Part shown: positions 52,578 through 62,027 of the stretch, in pieces
How positions within the stretch are numbered: position 1 is the first letter of the stretch
Layout of the letters: every line of letters begins with the position of its first letter
Made by a program: the position numbers and the translations under genes
The notes under the pieces: model-generated
The model's database searches: none
What the model was told of the DNA's origin: nothing
The model's input: the letters and a program-made list of their open reading frames with translations, nothing else
Source of the DNA: DASQZK01 sp963809925
Lineage (GTDB): Bacteria > Bacteroidota > Bacteroidia > Bacteroidales > GCA-2748055
Reading direction: 5' to 3'
DNA: 64,000 nucleotides
Assembly: GCA_963809925.1 (NCBI GenBank)
Contig: CAWELH010000002.1
Coordinates: forward strand, 186,001 to 250,000

Positions 52578-54266
52578 ATGAAAAATTTCCTGAAATTCCT
52601 TGCTTTGATTGCTCTGATGTTTCCTTTGTCCGGCATGGCACAGGTGAATGAAAAAATTGACCGCGGATTAGTCGCGCTATGTGTAAGTGAACACACAGTT
52701 TATGTAGGCTGGCGGTTATTAATAGATGACCCGGAAAACGTCGCATTCAATATTTACCGAAAGGACGTCGGCATTGGGGACTTTGAGAAAGTTAATGTCG
52801 AACCGGTTACTAAGTCCACCAATTTTCTGGATGAAACCCCGACGCCCGGACATGCATACAGGTACAAGGTAAAAACGGTTGTCGAAAACCATGAGGCAGA
52901 TACTCCGGGTGAAGGGTATGTGTTTGTTCTTAGTGGAGACCAGCCATGGATTTCTATTAAACTAAAGGATAATGTTGAGCTGCATCGAATCGGCATTGGC
53001 GATCTGGATGGAGATGGCGCGTATGATTTCGTACTACAGCATCCAAATTTCAATGTGGATCCTTATTTTAAACCTGGATATTGGGAAAGAAGTCCGGAGA
53101 CTTACAAACTGGATGCTTATACGTCCAAAGGTAAGTTTTTATGGCGCTACGATATGGGCTGGTCCATCGAAACCGGCACCTGGTATGCACCCTACATGGT
53201 ATTTGATATCGACCAGGATGGCAGGGCGGAAGTTTATGCCAAGGCCGGCGAAAATGATCAGCGTGAACTGGATGGCCATGTAATGAATGGACCCGAATAT
53301 CTCATTAAACTTGACGGAGAGACCGGGGAATTGCAAAACAGACAACCCTGGCTTTCAAAGGAAGGGTATGAATCCTACAATTACTGGAGCCGAAATTTCC
53401 TCACTGTGGCATATCTCGACGGTGTCAATCCTTCACTCATTATGCAGCGTGGCACCTACACGATCATCAAAACCATGGCTCTGGACAAATACCTAAAACC
53501 TATATGGTACTGGGAGAGTAGTGGTAAATACCAGGATTACAAGGGGCAGGGTATGCATGGCATCCTCACCGGTGACATCGACCAGGACGGGAAGGATGAA
53601 CTTGTGATCGGAACAGCTGCCCTCGACGACAATGGCATTCCCATGTGGCGGACGGGCCTCGGTCATAATGATGCCGGTTATATTGCAGATATTGATCCGG
53701 ACAGGCCCGGCTATGAAATATTTTATGGTGTAGAGACAAGCCAGCCGAAAAACGGAGTTTGCCTTGTGGATGCCAAAACCGGGAAAATTCTTTGGGGGTA
53801 TGAAGGAAAAACCATTCATGTGCATTCACAGGGTATGATCGGGGATTTTACCACAGAATACCCGGGGATGGAATGCTACGCCAGGGAAGCCAAAGGGGGA
53901 ACGAATAATTTTCTGTATTCTGCCAAAGGGAAAAGATTATCGGATAAAGATCTATGGGGCCTTGACCCCAGGGCGGTATGGTGGGATGCCGACGAACAAA
54001 AGGAAATTTGTTACAACGACAACATTATTGAATACAACGGTGAAAAGAAATTGAAGATTGAGGGTAAAATTCTCATTGTTGCTGACATCCTTGGCGACTG
54101 GAGGGAAGAGATTATTACAAGCCTTCCCGGTGAATTAAGGATTTATTCAACAAATATCATGGCAGACAATCGCAACGTCTGCCTGATGCAGAATCACCTG
54201 TACCGTATGGCGGTGGCAGATGCATCAATGGGGTATTACAGTGCACCGCAGGTGGGATTTAAGTAA
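52578..54266 (+). CDS. PL11 rhamnogalacturonan lyase
   Basis: 562 residues with signal peptide ending SGMAQ. An N-terminal beta domain (NEKIDRGLVALCVSEH, FNIYRKDV) is followed by the eight-bladed propeller with repeated calcium-binding-like motifs (GDLDGDGAYDF, DIDQDGRAEVY, GDIDQDGKDELV). The end, GDWREEIITSLPGELRIYST and later MGYYSAPQVGF, matches PL11. Such lyases cleave the rhamnose-galacturonate linkage of the RG-I backbone by beta-elimination. This is the strongest single clue to the substrate of the locus. It has its own promoter candidate and is likely periplasmic or surface exposed. Confidence 0.94.
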   Translation: MKNFLKFLALIALMFPLSGMAQVNEKIDRGLVALCVSEHTVYVGWRLLIDDPENVAFNIYRKDVGIGDFEKVNVEPVTKSTNFLDETPTPGHAYRYKVKTVVENHEADTPGEGYVFVLSGDQPWISIKLKDNVELHRIGIGDLDGDGAYDFVLQHPNFNVDPYFKPGYWERSPETYKLDAYTSKGKFLWRYDMGWSIETGTWYAPYMVFDIDQDGRAEVYAKAGENDQRELDGHVMNGPEYLIKLDGETGELQNRQPWLSKEGYESYNYWSRNFLTVAYLDGVNPSLIMQRGTYTIIKTMALDKYLKPIWYWESSGKYQDYKGQGMHGILTGDIDQDGKDELVIGTAALDDNGIPMWRTGLGHNDAGYIADIDPDRPGYEIFYGVETSQPKNGVCLVDAKTGKILWGYEGKTIHVHSQGMIGDFTTEYPGMECYAREAKGGTNNFLYSAKGKRLSDKDLWGLDPRAVWWDADEQKEICYNDNIIEYNGEKKLKIEGKILIVADILGDWREEIITSLPGELRIYSTNIMADNRNVCLMQNHLYRMAVADASMGYYSAPQVGFK

Positions 54267-54616
54267 AAGCAGAGAATTGACCATATCGAAGGTTCCTGCC
54301 AGGTTATTAAATTATTTTTACCAACCGTCATATCCGAATACCTTCAATAACTGAAAATCAACCCTGATCAGGGAACCATTTTTGGTTGTAGTGAATTACA
54401 CTTCATTACCAGCCGACAGATTCTTCATCTTACTATTTCCCTGAAGACAATGGTCAGTTAAAGCTCACAGCAATTTCAATAATCCCTTTCAATAGTTGTG
54501 GATTTAAACGCTTAGCTCCACTTAACAAGCTAAAAGAAGTAGTCCGGGAAATGGATTTAAGGAATTAAGGTCTATCTTTGAATAGCAATTATCAAAACCA
54601 ACTAACCAACTTTACA
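54267..54616. other. Intergenic region upstream of T9SS esterase
   Basis: About 350 bases with no gene or terminator recognised. The last 45 bases contain a perfect promoter box. Confidence 0.5.
54573..54580 (+). promoter_or_regulatory. Promoter box TATCTTTG, sets start of T9SS esterase
   Basis: A perfect TAnnTTTG box; its last three bases are the in-frame TTG at 54578. Transcription from about 54587 gives a 30-base leader to the ATG at 54617, so that ATG is the start. Confidence 0.5.
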
Positions 54617-57537
54617 ATGGAACTAAAACGTCTCACAACCTTGACGGCACTTCTAGCTGTCTGGTTTGCAACCGGTTTTTCCCAGATCGATTATAAGGGT
54701 TTTCCGGAATGGGGCTTCAATGAGGTAGGAGTCACCCAGTTTTATCTCTATACTCCTGCTGATATTGATACTACACAGGTATATCCCATAGCACTATTTC
54801 TTCATGGTTGCTGTGGTGAGAATAACAATGCCAGTCTGAGGAATTGCGTTGACCCTCCGGTTCGGATGTGGCATAATTTTGGCAAAAATACACAGAAGGT
54901 TCCGACCTATATCATCTCCCCGGCAACATCTTCAGGCTGGTCGCAACACTTTACTGATCTGAAGTGGGAAATTGACGATCTCATCAAGAACCATCATGGT
55001 GACTCAACCCGGGTTTATATCACGGGATTCTCTATGGGAGGAAGGGGAACCTTTGACTTTATCAATACCTATCCTGATCTTTTCGCAGCAGCTTTACCAA
55101 TGGGTATGAGTTTTAGCGGTTCTATGGACAGGGCTAAGAATATTCCCATCTGGGCAAATATTGGAGAGCTTGACGGGAACAGCGGGTCCCTTTCCAATTC
55201 CGTAGCCGCACTCCGTGCACTCAATGGAGATCCCAGGGGAAGTGATAACCGTGTAACTGGCGTAAATCCAAGGCTGACGGTATTTACAGGCGTTGACCAT
55301 GGTGTACAATGGGCAGCAGCAAGCACACAGGATCTCGTTGGCTGGGCAATGGAACATGTAAGGGACGGAAATGCCTATCCGAATGTGTATTTTGCCAGTC
55401 CTGAATACGGAAAGGAATATTCACAGGGAGCACAGGCAAACCTTGAAATCGTTGCCGGTGATAATGACGGCACGATTGACAGGGTGGACGTACTTATAAA
55501 TGATAAACTTTTTACTACGCTCACTTCTGAACCCTACAATACTTTGGTCGACCTGCCCTCAGGCGATATTATTCTTAAAGCCGTTGCATATGATAATCTG
55601 GGGAAAAAGAGCACTGCTATCCTTTTTGCCAGTGTTGACAGTCCTCCCCTCGTCACAACGAAGAAACTTCCGTATGCTATACAGGGAGCCTTGTATGACC
55701 AGAAAATCAATGTATCGGGAAATGCCGGCTTTACCTTTTCAGTCGATCCATCTCTCGATCCCCTACCCGATGGTATTAAGCTTATGGCCGACGGAACACT
55801 CAGAGGTATTCCGGTAATATCCGGAGAATTTAACGTCCAGATAAATGTCCTGGATCATGAGGGGGATTTTACCTTTCAGACTTACGAACTTCTCGTAAAA
55901 CCCAAACGACCTGATGAAGTTATCATCACAAATCTTTCGCTAAGTTTCCTTCCTATCTCCAAGCTTCACAATGACGAATTACCTTCGCATAATAACGGCA
56001 ACGAGATAAGTATCAGCGACGTAAGCAAATTCGGAGGTCTTACCTTCTTCCCCACACAGGGTTCCACAAGTTCTAGTCCAGCTGAAGATTACCTTTCATT
56101 TGATATTGACGAAGATGCTACAGTATATATCGCATACGAGACGATAGGCGGTGCAACACCCTCAACCATTCCTCAATGGCTGGAAACTGGATTTACAAAG
56201 TTATCTGATCCTCCTGTGGTTGCCCAGTACAGATACTATAATGTATATGCCAAAACGTTCACAAAAGGCAGGGTCACCCTCTCGGGTCCGGCAGCTCAGG
56301 ATAATGGTGTGCCAACAGGATATTTCGTTATGGTTAAGAAATCGGACGCCCCTGACAAGATCCCCCTGGAGATGACTACCGATTATCTCCCGTGCGGTTA
56401 TCTTTTTAAACCATACGATGAACAGATCGCAACCATTGGTGGTCAAAGTGACCTTACCTGGAATGTCTTGTCCGGAGCGCTTCCAGGCGGGTTAAGCCTT
56501 AATGAGAGGATGGTACGTTGACCGGTTCACCTTCAGAAACAGGGGATTTTAGTTTTGAGGTTAAGGCGTCGGATACATTTGGCAATGCCGACAGTACAAC
56601 ATTCAATTTACACATCGGTAATGAATTTGTATCACTTTTTAAGCTCGAAAAACTGGATACGGCATTCCTGATTAACTCCGGAGATCATGAAATTTTCATC
56701 TCTGATTTTATGGATGGAACCGTGGATACTTCAGCATGGAATGTATCAGCTTACACATTTCCTGAAGGCCTGATTAATTTTGAACAGCCGGTTTATCAGG
56801 GAAACGGTAAATTCAGACTACCTGTAAGTACAATCACAGACATAACAGGCAATTCACAACTTTTCCTGAAATTGTCGGATAAAAGCAATTCCGATCCACT
56901 TAGCAACTATTCAGTGTCGCCGTTTACCATCAAAGTGATTCCGTTTATTAATGAATCCCCGCAGGCCATTTCCCCCGGGGACACAACCACCGGACTGAAT
57001 CTGAATTACCTTAAACATGAGATCGGCATCACAAACATAAATGATGGCAATGACGGAAGCCAGATTATTAATCTGGATATGAGATTGACCAACGCCGACA
57101 TTCTCCGTTACCCGAAGCTTACCTATAACGATGAGGATAAAACCGCTCAGTTCACTTTCTATCCTAGAGCACTGGGAACTGCTACCGTTACCATTGTTAT
57201 AAAGGATGATGGCGGGACAGACCTGAACGGTGTGGACTCCCTGCTTGTAGTATTCGATGTCAATATTGTCGAGTCTGTCGGTATAGGTAAGGTTGGAGCC
57301 ATTAAAGACCTAAGGGTCTATCCAAATCCGGCTGCGGATCTTCTGAATATTGAATTACCTGCAGAATACGGCAGGTCTACAATAACACTGTTCGACCTGA
57401 ACGGAAAAGCGATACTGACTGGGGAGATAACGGGCGCAGGATCGCTGACCCTGGAGAATTGCAGCGACGGATATTATTTTCTCAGGGTGGTCTCTGCCAC
57501 AGCTACAACCCAGGTACCTGTTGTCATTAGCAGGTAA
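54617..57537 (+). pseudogene. T9SS-secreted esterase with Ig domains, frameshifted
   Basis: Two frames that make one gene. The first (54617-56521) has a signal peptide and a PHB-depolymerase-like esterase with S139 (GFSMGG), D186 (GELDGNS) and H228 (VDHGVQW). A Big_9-like Ig domain and putative-Ig (He_PIG) domains follow, and it ends abruptly in LSLNERMVR. The second frame (56509-57537) continues DGTLTGSPSETGDF, the standard He_PIG ending. It finishes with a T9SS sorting domain (DLRVYPNPAADLLNIEL). The break is an extra AG at 56507-56508 (GAGAG for GAG). The second part has no ATG. It may be a pseudogene, a sequencing error or programmed slippage. Intact length would be about 972 residues. 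Confidence 0.85.
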
Positions 57538-57706
57538 CGTAAACTTGAGGTAGGAGCACCCTCCACATTCACTGAGACAACCATCTACTCATGGGGATTT
57601 GACTTTTAGTCCTGCCCGTGGTTTCAGAAATTTTGGCGATTAACCGTGTCAAGGCAGGCTAAGAGACATTTACTGTTGACTTCCCCCTGACGGCAGTGAA
57701 AAACAA

Positions 57707-58048
57707 TTATTTAAAGGGAAATAGGACATTGCCATTTACCATTATGGGATATGCCCTGGCAAGCTGATGCCGGACTTCCTCAGTAAATATCTGTTTGTCC
57801 TCAGGACGTTCCAGTTTTTCCAGGTTGGGCTTCAGACCGGAACTCCGAATCATTTCAAGTATGTGGTCGTGAGAATTCATGATATGAATGTAGCTGGTTT
57901 CCCACATATCAATATTCGTAAACAACTGCGATAGAATATCGAAGTAGACATTACAGTCGTAAATCGTAAAAAGATCCATAACGGTTGATGTCAAGGATGA
58001 CCATCTGGGGTACGCGGCAATTTCCAGGATTATTTTTCCGATCTCCAT
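57707..58048 (-). CDS. Conserved-looking hypothetical protein
   Basis: 113 residues, cytoplasmic, mostly helical (VMDLFTIYDCNVYFDILSQL, SHDHILEMIRSSG) with an acidic-basic mix (LERPEDKQIFTEEV). No family recognised. It lies between two plus-strand polysaccharide genes and faces the opposite way. A perfect TAnnTTTG box (58115-58122) stands at about 65 bases upstream of its ATG, and its composition is protein-like, so it is probably real. Function unknown. Confidence 0.6.
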   Translation of the reverse strand: MEIGKIILEIAAYPRWSSLTSTVMDLFTIYDCNVYFDILSQLFTNIDMWETSYIHIMNSHDHILEMIRSSGLKPNLEKLERPEDKQIFTEEVRHQLARAYPIMVNGNVLFPFK

Positions 58049-58114
58049 TTCCTTTTACGAAAACAGTTGCATTCCGGAAACTGAAACATGCTTAAGGGAA
58101 AAAACGATGGTCAG

Positions 58115-58122
58115 CAAAATTA
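58115..58122 (-). promoter_or_regulatory. Candidate -7 box for hypothetical gene
   Basis: TAATTTTG on the minus strand, a perfect TAnnTTTG, 66 bases before the ATG at 58048. It nearly abuts the divergent box at 58134. Confidence 0.35.
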
Positions 58123-58133
58123 AATATATTCCC

Positions 58134-58141
58134 TATCTTTA
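58134..58141 (+). promoter_or_regulatory. Candidate -7 box (7 of 8) for GH43 gene
   Basis: TATCTTTA, one mismatch to TAnnTTTG, 66 bases before the ATG at 58208. Together with the minus-strand box at 58115 it gives a compact divergent promoter. Confidence 0.35.
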
Positions 58142-58207
58142 AAAAGTGAACAAAACCTGTTACGATATATGCTGACAGGACAACCTAACCTGAAAATCCC
58201 GGTATCT

Positions 58208-59941
58208 ATGAAAACTTACTTTCTCCTGGTATGCGCCACCCTGTTTATTACAGCATGCACCCCCGGTGAAAATGCAGGGGAAAACGTGGCAGGATTCATC
58301 TGTAACCCGATCAATATCAGTTATCGTTTTCAGTTGAATGAGCCGTCGAGAAGGGAAGCCGCAGATCCGACAGTTATTCTTTTCCATGATGTGTATTACC
58401 TCTTTGCATCCAAATCGGGCGGTTACTGGTTTTCTGATAACTTAGTCGATTGGACCTTTGTCAGCACAGAGGAAATCCCGACAGAAGAATATGCGCCGAC
58501 AGTTGTCGAGGTAAAGGATACCCTCTACTTCCTTGCTTCTTCTTCAACAAAAAGCACGATTTACAGAACTGCAGATCCTAAATCGGGTAAATGGGAAATA
58601 GCTAAGGATTCACTGGACATTACGGTTTGGGATCCGGCTCTTTTCCTTGATGAGGATAACCGCCTTTACCTGTATTGGGGCTGTTCCAATAAGAATCCGA
58701 TCTTTGGGGTTGAACTCGATTATAATCATGGCTTTGCGCCCATTGGTGAAGTGGTTCCCCTCATTTATGGTGATCCTGAGCAACATGGATGGGAAGTTCC
58801 GGGCAACTATAATACCACATATGCCAATAGCCCCTGGATCGAAGGGGCATGGATGAATAAATATGCAGGAAAATACTACCTTCAATATGCAGGCCCCGGC
58901 ACTGAATTTAAAAGCTATGCCGACGGTGTTTATACCTCTGCAAGCCCGCTGGGACCATTTGTCGTGGCACCAAATAACCCTTTCTCATACAAACCGGAAG
59001 GCTTTGCAGCCGGAGCAGGACACGGATGTACCTTTCGTGACCGATATGGCAATTATTGGCACATTGCCACATCCACGATTTCCGTTAAACATGTATTTGA
59101 AAGACGGCTGATGCTTTTTCCCGCATTCTTTGATGAAGATGAAGTACTTCATGCGATGACTGAATTCGGAGATTACCCTTTCGAAATTCCTGCCAGAAAG
59201 GTTGAAAGCTTTGAAGATATTTTTCCCGGGTGGATGCTTCTTTCCTATCATAAAAAGGTCGATGTTTCATCATCTTCCTTTGCAAATCCACCTTCGAACA
59301 TGACCGATGAAAACATCCGCACGAGCTGGGCGGCCATGAGCGGTGATTCAACAGAGTGGGCACAGGTTGACCTTGGTGCGGATTACGATGTGTATGCGGT
59401 CCAAATTAATTTTGCCGACGATCATACCTCTGTTTTTGGCAGACTGGAAGGCATTGGCTACCGTTACGTCCTGGAAACTTCATCGGATAAAACTTCATGG
59501 TCAACATTGATTGACCGCTCAAAAGAAAAGAAGGACGATCCCCATGATTTCTTCGTACCCGGCAAAAGTATAAAATGCCGTTACCTGCGGATCCGAAACA
59601 TCGAAATACCCGGAGGGCATTTCGCCCTTTCCGGCTTCAGAGTATTCGGAAAAGGTACGGGGCCTGCACCTGCAAAAATTGACAGTCTGCAGGCATCAAG
59701 GGATCCGGAAAATTTGCGAAGCGTAAAACTCAACTGGAACCGGATAAACAATGCAACGGGTTATACCATCAGCTATGGAACGCAGGAAAATAAGCTTTAC
59801 CAGAATTACATGGTTTATGAGGATACAACGGTTACAATAAACACTCTGGATGTAAATCGCCCATATTACTTTACCATTCATGGTTTTAACGAGAACGGCA
59901 CTTCTCAGGACGGCCTGGTAATAGAATCATCCCTGCTTTAG
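58208..59941 (+). CDS. GH43 enzyme with discoidin and FN3 domains
   Basis: About 577 residues from the ATG at 58208, which starts a lipoprotein signal ending in ITAC; an upstream in-frame ATG at 58169 precedes it. The five-bladed GH43 propeller shows the three acids D53 (ADPTVI), D142 (WDPALF) and E212 (IEGAWM). An F5/8 type C (discoidin) domain follows at about 360-485 (EWAQVDLGADYDVYAVQI), then a fibronectin III domain at about 490-575. GH43 members cleave arabinose or xylose, some galactose, side chains by inversion; arabinan or galactan decoration of RG-I fits the context. The discoidin domain probably binds sugar. Confidence 0.9.
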   Translation: MKTYFLLVCATLFITACTPGENAGENVAGFICNPINISYRFQLNEPSRREAADPTVILFHDVYYLFASKSGGYWFSDNLVDWTFVSTEEIPTEEYAPTVVEVKDTLYFLASSSTKSTIYRTADPKSGKWEIAKDSLDITVWDPALFLDEDNRLYLYWGCSNKNPIFGVELDYNHGFAPIGEVVPLIYGDPEQHGWEVPGNYNTTYANSPWIEGAWMNKYAGKYYLQYAGPGTEFKSYADGVYTSASPLGPFVVAPNNPFSYKPEGFAAGAGHGCTFRDRYGNYWHIATSTISVKHVFERRLMLFPAFFDEDEVLHAMTEFGDYPFEIPARKVESFEDIFPGWMLLSYHKKVDVSSSSFANPPSNMTDENIRTSWAAMSGDSTEWAQVDLGADYDVYAVQINFADDHTSVFGRLEGIGYRYVLETSSDKTSWSTLIDRSKEKKDDPHDFFVPGKSIKCRYLRIRNIEIPGGHFALSGFRVFGKGTGPAPAKIDSLQASRDPENLRSVKLNWNRINNATGYTISYGTQENKLYQNYMVYEDTTVTINTLDVNRPYYFTIHGFNENGTSQDGLVIESSLL

Positions 59942-60045
59942 AATCCGAAATCTAACCAGGGAAAGTCAACCGGTAACCAATCCTGAACGCCTGAAATTAA
60001 CGGAATGAACAGAGATTAAGTGTCAGAATTATAAAACACCGTGAG

Positions 60046-60705
60046 TTATAAAGACTGGTCTACCGGGCGGAATGTCCATCTTTTCGCCCTGTTCACCGGT
60101 TTTGATATCCCCCCGGTTGATTTCTTCAGTATTTCATAATTGTAGTACTGAAGGGGACCTTTAAAATATCCCGTTACATCTAAACCGTCGTAATCTTTAC
60201 AGGTAATGGTCAGCTCGTAATTATCTCCATTCTTGTTTACGGTGATTTTACCCGAAACAATATCTGTCCACTCATCTTGATTATTGTTGTCCTTCCACAA
60301 TAATGTATAATCGCTGTAATCGAAAGTTCCTGTTGCAGAGGGATCGGCAACCGGATCATATACATATTCACCGACATCAAGACCCTGACCGTTTGTAGTC
60401 AGGATTTCAAAGTAAAGAATCTGGCCGGTTCCGGTAAGGTATAAGTAACCATATTGATTTGTCTTGAGTGTCAGGCCAGTTGAAAAGAAGGCGAGGTCCA
60501 TGTTATACCCTTCATATTCCCAGTTATCAGTAGTGTCCGTATCCATGCCCCAGTTTTCGATCGATCCTGCCGAAAGAGAAATGATCTTATCTGCGACTTT
60601 AAAATGGTTCTTGGTAGTTTTTTTATCATCTTTATGACAGGCAACGATTAAGATACTGCTAAAGAATGTAATTGTAAAAACTTTGACTAAGTTTCTCATT
60701 TTCAA
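60046..60705 (-). CDS. Hypothetical lipoprotein
   Basis: 219 residues with a lipoprotein signal ending ILIVAC and then a lysine/aspartate stretch (HKDDKKTTKNH). The body is beta-rich and acidic, with YLYLTGTGQILYFEI, DVGEYVYDP and SGKITVNKNGDNYELTITC. This pattern is common in small Bacteroidota surface lipoproteins of unknown role. The C-terminus is basic (NRAKRWTFRPVDQ). No catalytic motif. It faces the GH43 gene and may or may not belong to the polysaccharide locus. Confidence 0.72.
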   Translation of the reverse strand: MKMRNLVKVFTITFFSSILIVACHKDDKKTTKNHFKVADKIISLSAGSIENWGMDTDTTDNWEYEGYNMDLAFFSTGLTLKTNQYGYLYLTGTGQILYFEILTTNGQGLDVGEYVYDPVADPSATGTFDYSDYTLLWKDNNNQDEWTDIVSGKITVNKNGDNYELTITCKDYDGLDVTGYFKGPLQYYNYEILKKSTGGISKPVNRAKRWTFRPVDQSL

Positions 60706-61337
60706 GATATTTAAGGTTATATATTAGTTAACTACTTTCGGTTTGAATCACTGGTAGTAGTGTCATGTTACAGTTCATAATCAGAAAAATTACTGCCTAT
60801 AACCGGCATCTCTGACTCAAACGGATCATTTGTCAGCAAGCTTAACACTTACCAGTGCAAGAACCAGGGAAAATTCTAACCTAACCAAATATCTCACTGC
60901 ATCCTTCTCAGGTTATTGAACAAGCGCAGAAGTAATTTACATGTCGATAAACGTTTTATTTACCGAACAATATGATACTTCTTATATATAACAATTTGAT
61001 TGAAAAAGGGTTAACAGAAAAGTAGGTTTTTCTACCTTGCTGTACGTCGATCCCCGTTATAAGTAGTCAGCAATGCGTTACGAAATATCACATACCAGCA
61101 GAATAATAGCGAATACGATACAATGTTTAAAAGAATCCGTCAATCCTGAAACAAAATAGAGGACAATACCGGTATCGATGGGTATTCGTAACGGTAAATG
61201 CCGAGGCAGGATTAACAGAAGCCATCTCAAACATAGTCAAAGCCAGACAAATGCCAATTATTGCCAGGGCAGGGGTAGCAAAATGAACTCATCATTACTT
61301 ATCTCCCTGACCAGTGACTGGACAGAAGAGCAGCCTT
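60706..61337. other. Intergenic region, possible gene remnants
   Basis: About 630 bases. No intact gene. Two short frames on the plus strand (61073-61159 and a frame ending at 61286) and a hydrophobic frame on the minus strand at about 61130-61290 look somewhat protein-like but lack starts or are shifted. A small GTAG/CTAC hairpin is near 61020. Decay of an old gene is possible. Confidence 0.3.
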
Positions 61338-62027
61338 TTATATAAGTTTATCTGTCTTGCCATCCCCGTTTTGACGCAGGAGTAAAATGAAGGAGTAGGT
61401 AAATGAGGCTAGTAGTAAAATACCGGCTGAAGCTGTGAAGAAGAATCGCAGGGCAGCCGGTAGAATAAAGTCGGCAGCCAGAACAAGAAACATGATCACC
61501 GCCACAACAGGACCAATACTGGTTCTCGTTTCTGTCTTCCGTTGCATCCCTGCCAAGTGGATCAGACCAATATAGAAATATCTCAGAAATGCCGGGATCA
61601 AAACGATCCAGTTCAGCATGTCTTTATTGAAAAGCATACAGGAAACAAAACAAACAAAGATGGCATCCGTTTCCATATCGAAAAAGGCGCCGAACACAGT
61701 ACGCTCATTCCGTATGCGTGCTGCATAACCGTCAAGTCCGTCAAATATGATTAGTAAAAAAAGAACTATTGTGATCCATCCATCAGTCATCCTGGTGTGA
61801 AAAGTAACCAGGAGAATCAAGCCTGAGAACCGTAAAAGAGTGATCCGGTTTGCTATCCCTCCAGGTGGACGGAGATGTGCTATCGATTTCCAGCAGGTTA
61901 TAAATAGGACGCTTACCGAAATTATACTGAAAATCAGCAGGGGCGCGATGTTTTTCCAAATCAGGAAAACCAGGGCAAGAACAAGCATGCCCATGCAATG
62001 GACGGTATCCCATTTTTTAATAGTCAT
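61338..62027 (-). CDS. CDP-alcohol phosphatidyltransferase-family protein
   Basis: 229 residues with about six membrane helices. The family signature DGxxAR-x8-G-x3-D-x3-D is complete: D99, G100, A103, R104, G113, D117 and D121 (FDGLDGYAAR to FFDMETD). These enzymes join a CDP-linked lipid or alcohol to a second alcohol, making phospholipids such as phosphatidylglycerol phosphate or phosphatidylinositol. Its ATG overlaps the stop of the upstream phosphotransferase gene (ATGA), so they are coupled; it may supply or use the same head group. The exact substrates are unknown. Confidence 0.88.
   Translation of the reverse strand: MTIKKWDTVHCMGMLVLALVFLIWKNIAPLLIFSIISVSVLFITCWKSIAHLRPPGGIANRITLLRFSGLILLVTFHTRMTDGWITIVLFLLIIFDGLDGYAARIRNERTVFGAFFDMETDAIFVCFVSCMLFNKDMLNWIVLIPAFLRYFYIGLIHLAGMQRKTETRTSIGPVVAVIMFLVLAADFILPAALRFFFTASAGILLLASFTYSFILLLRQNGDGKTDKLI

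Noticed and set aside
54578..54616. TTG start for the T9SS esterase
   Set aside because: The TTG is part of the promoter box TATCTTTG; the ATG at 54617 begins a proper signal peptide.
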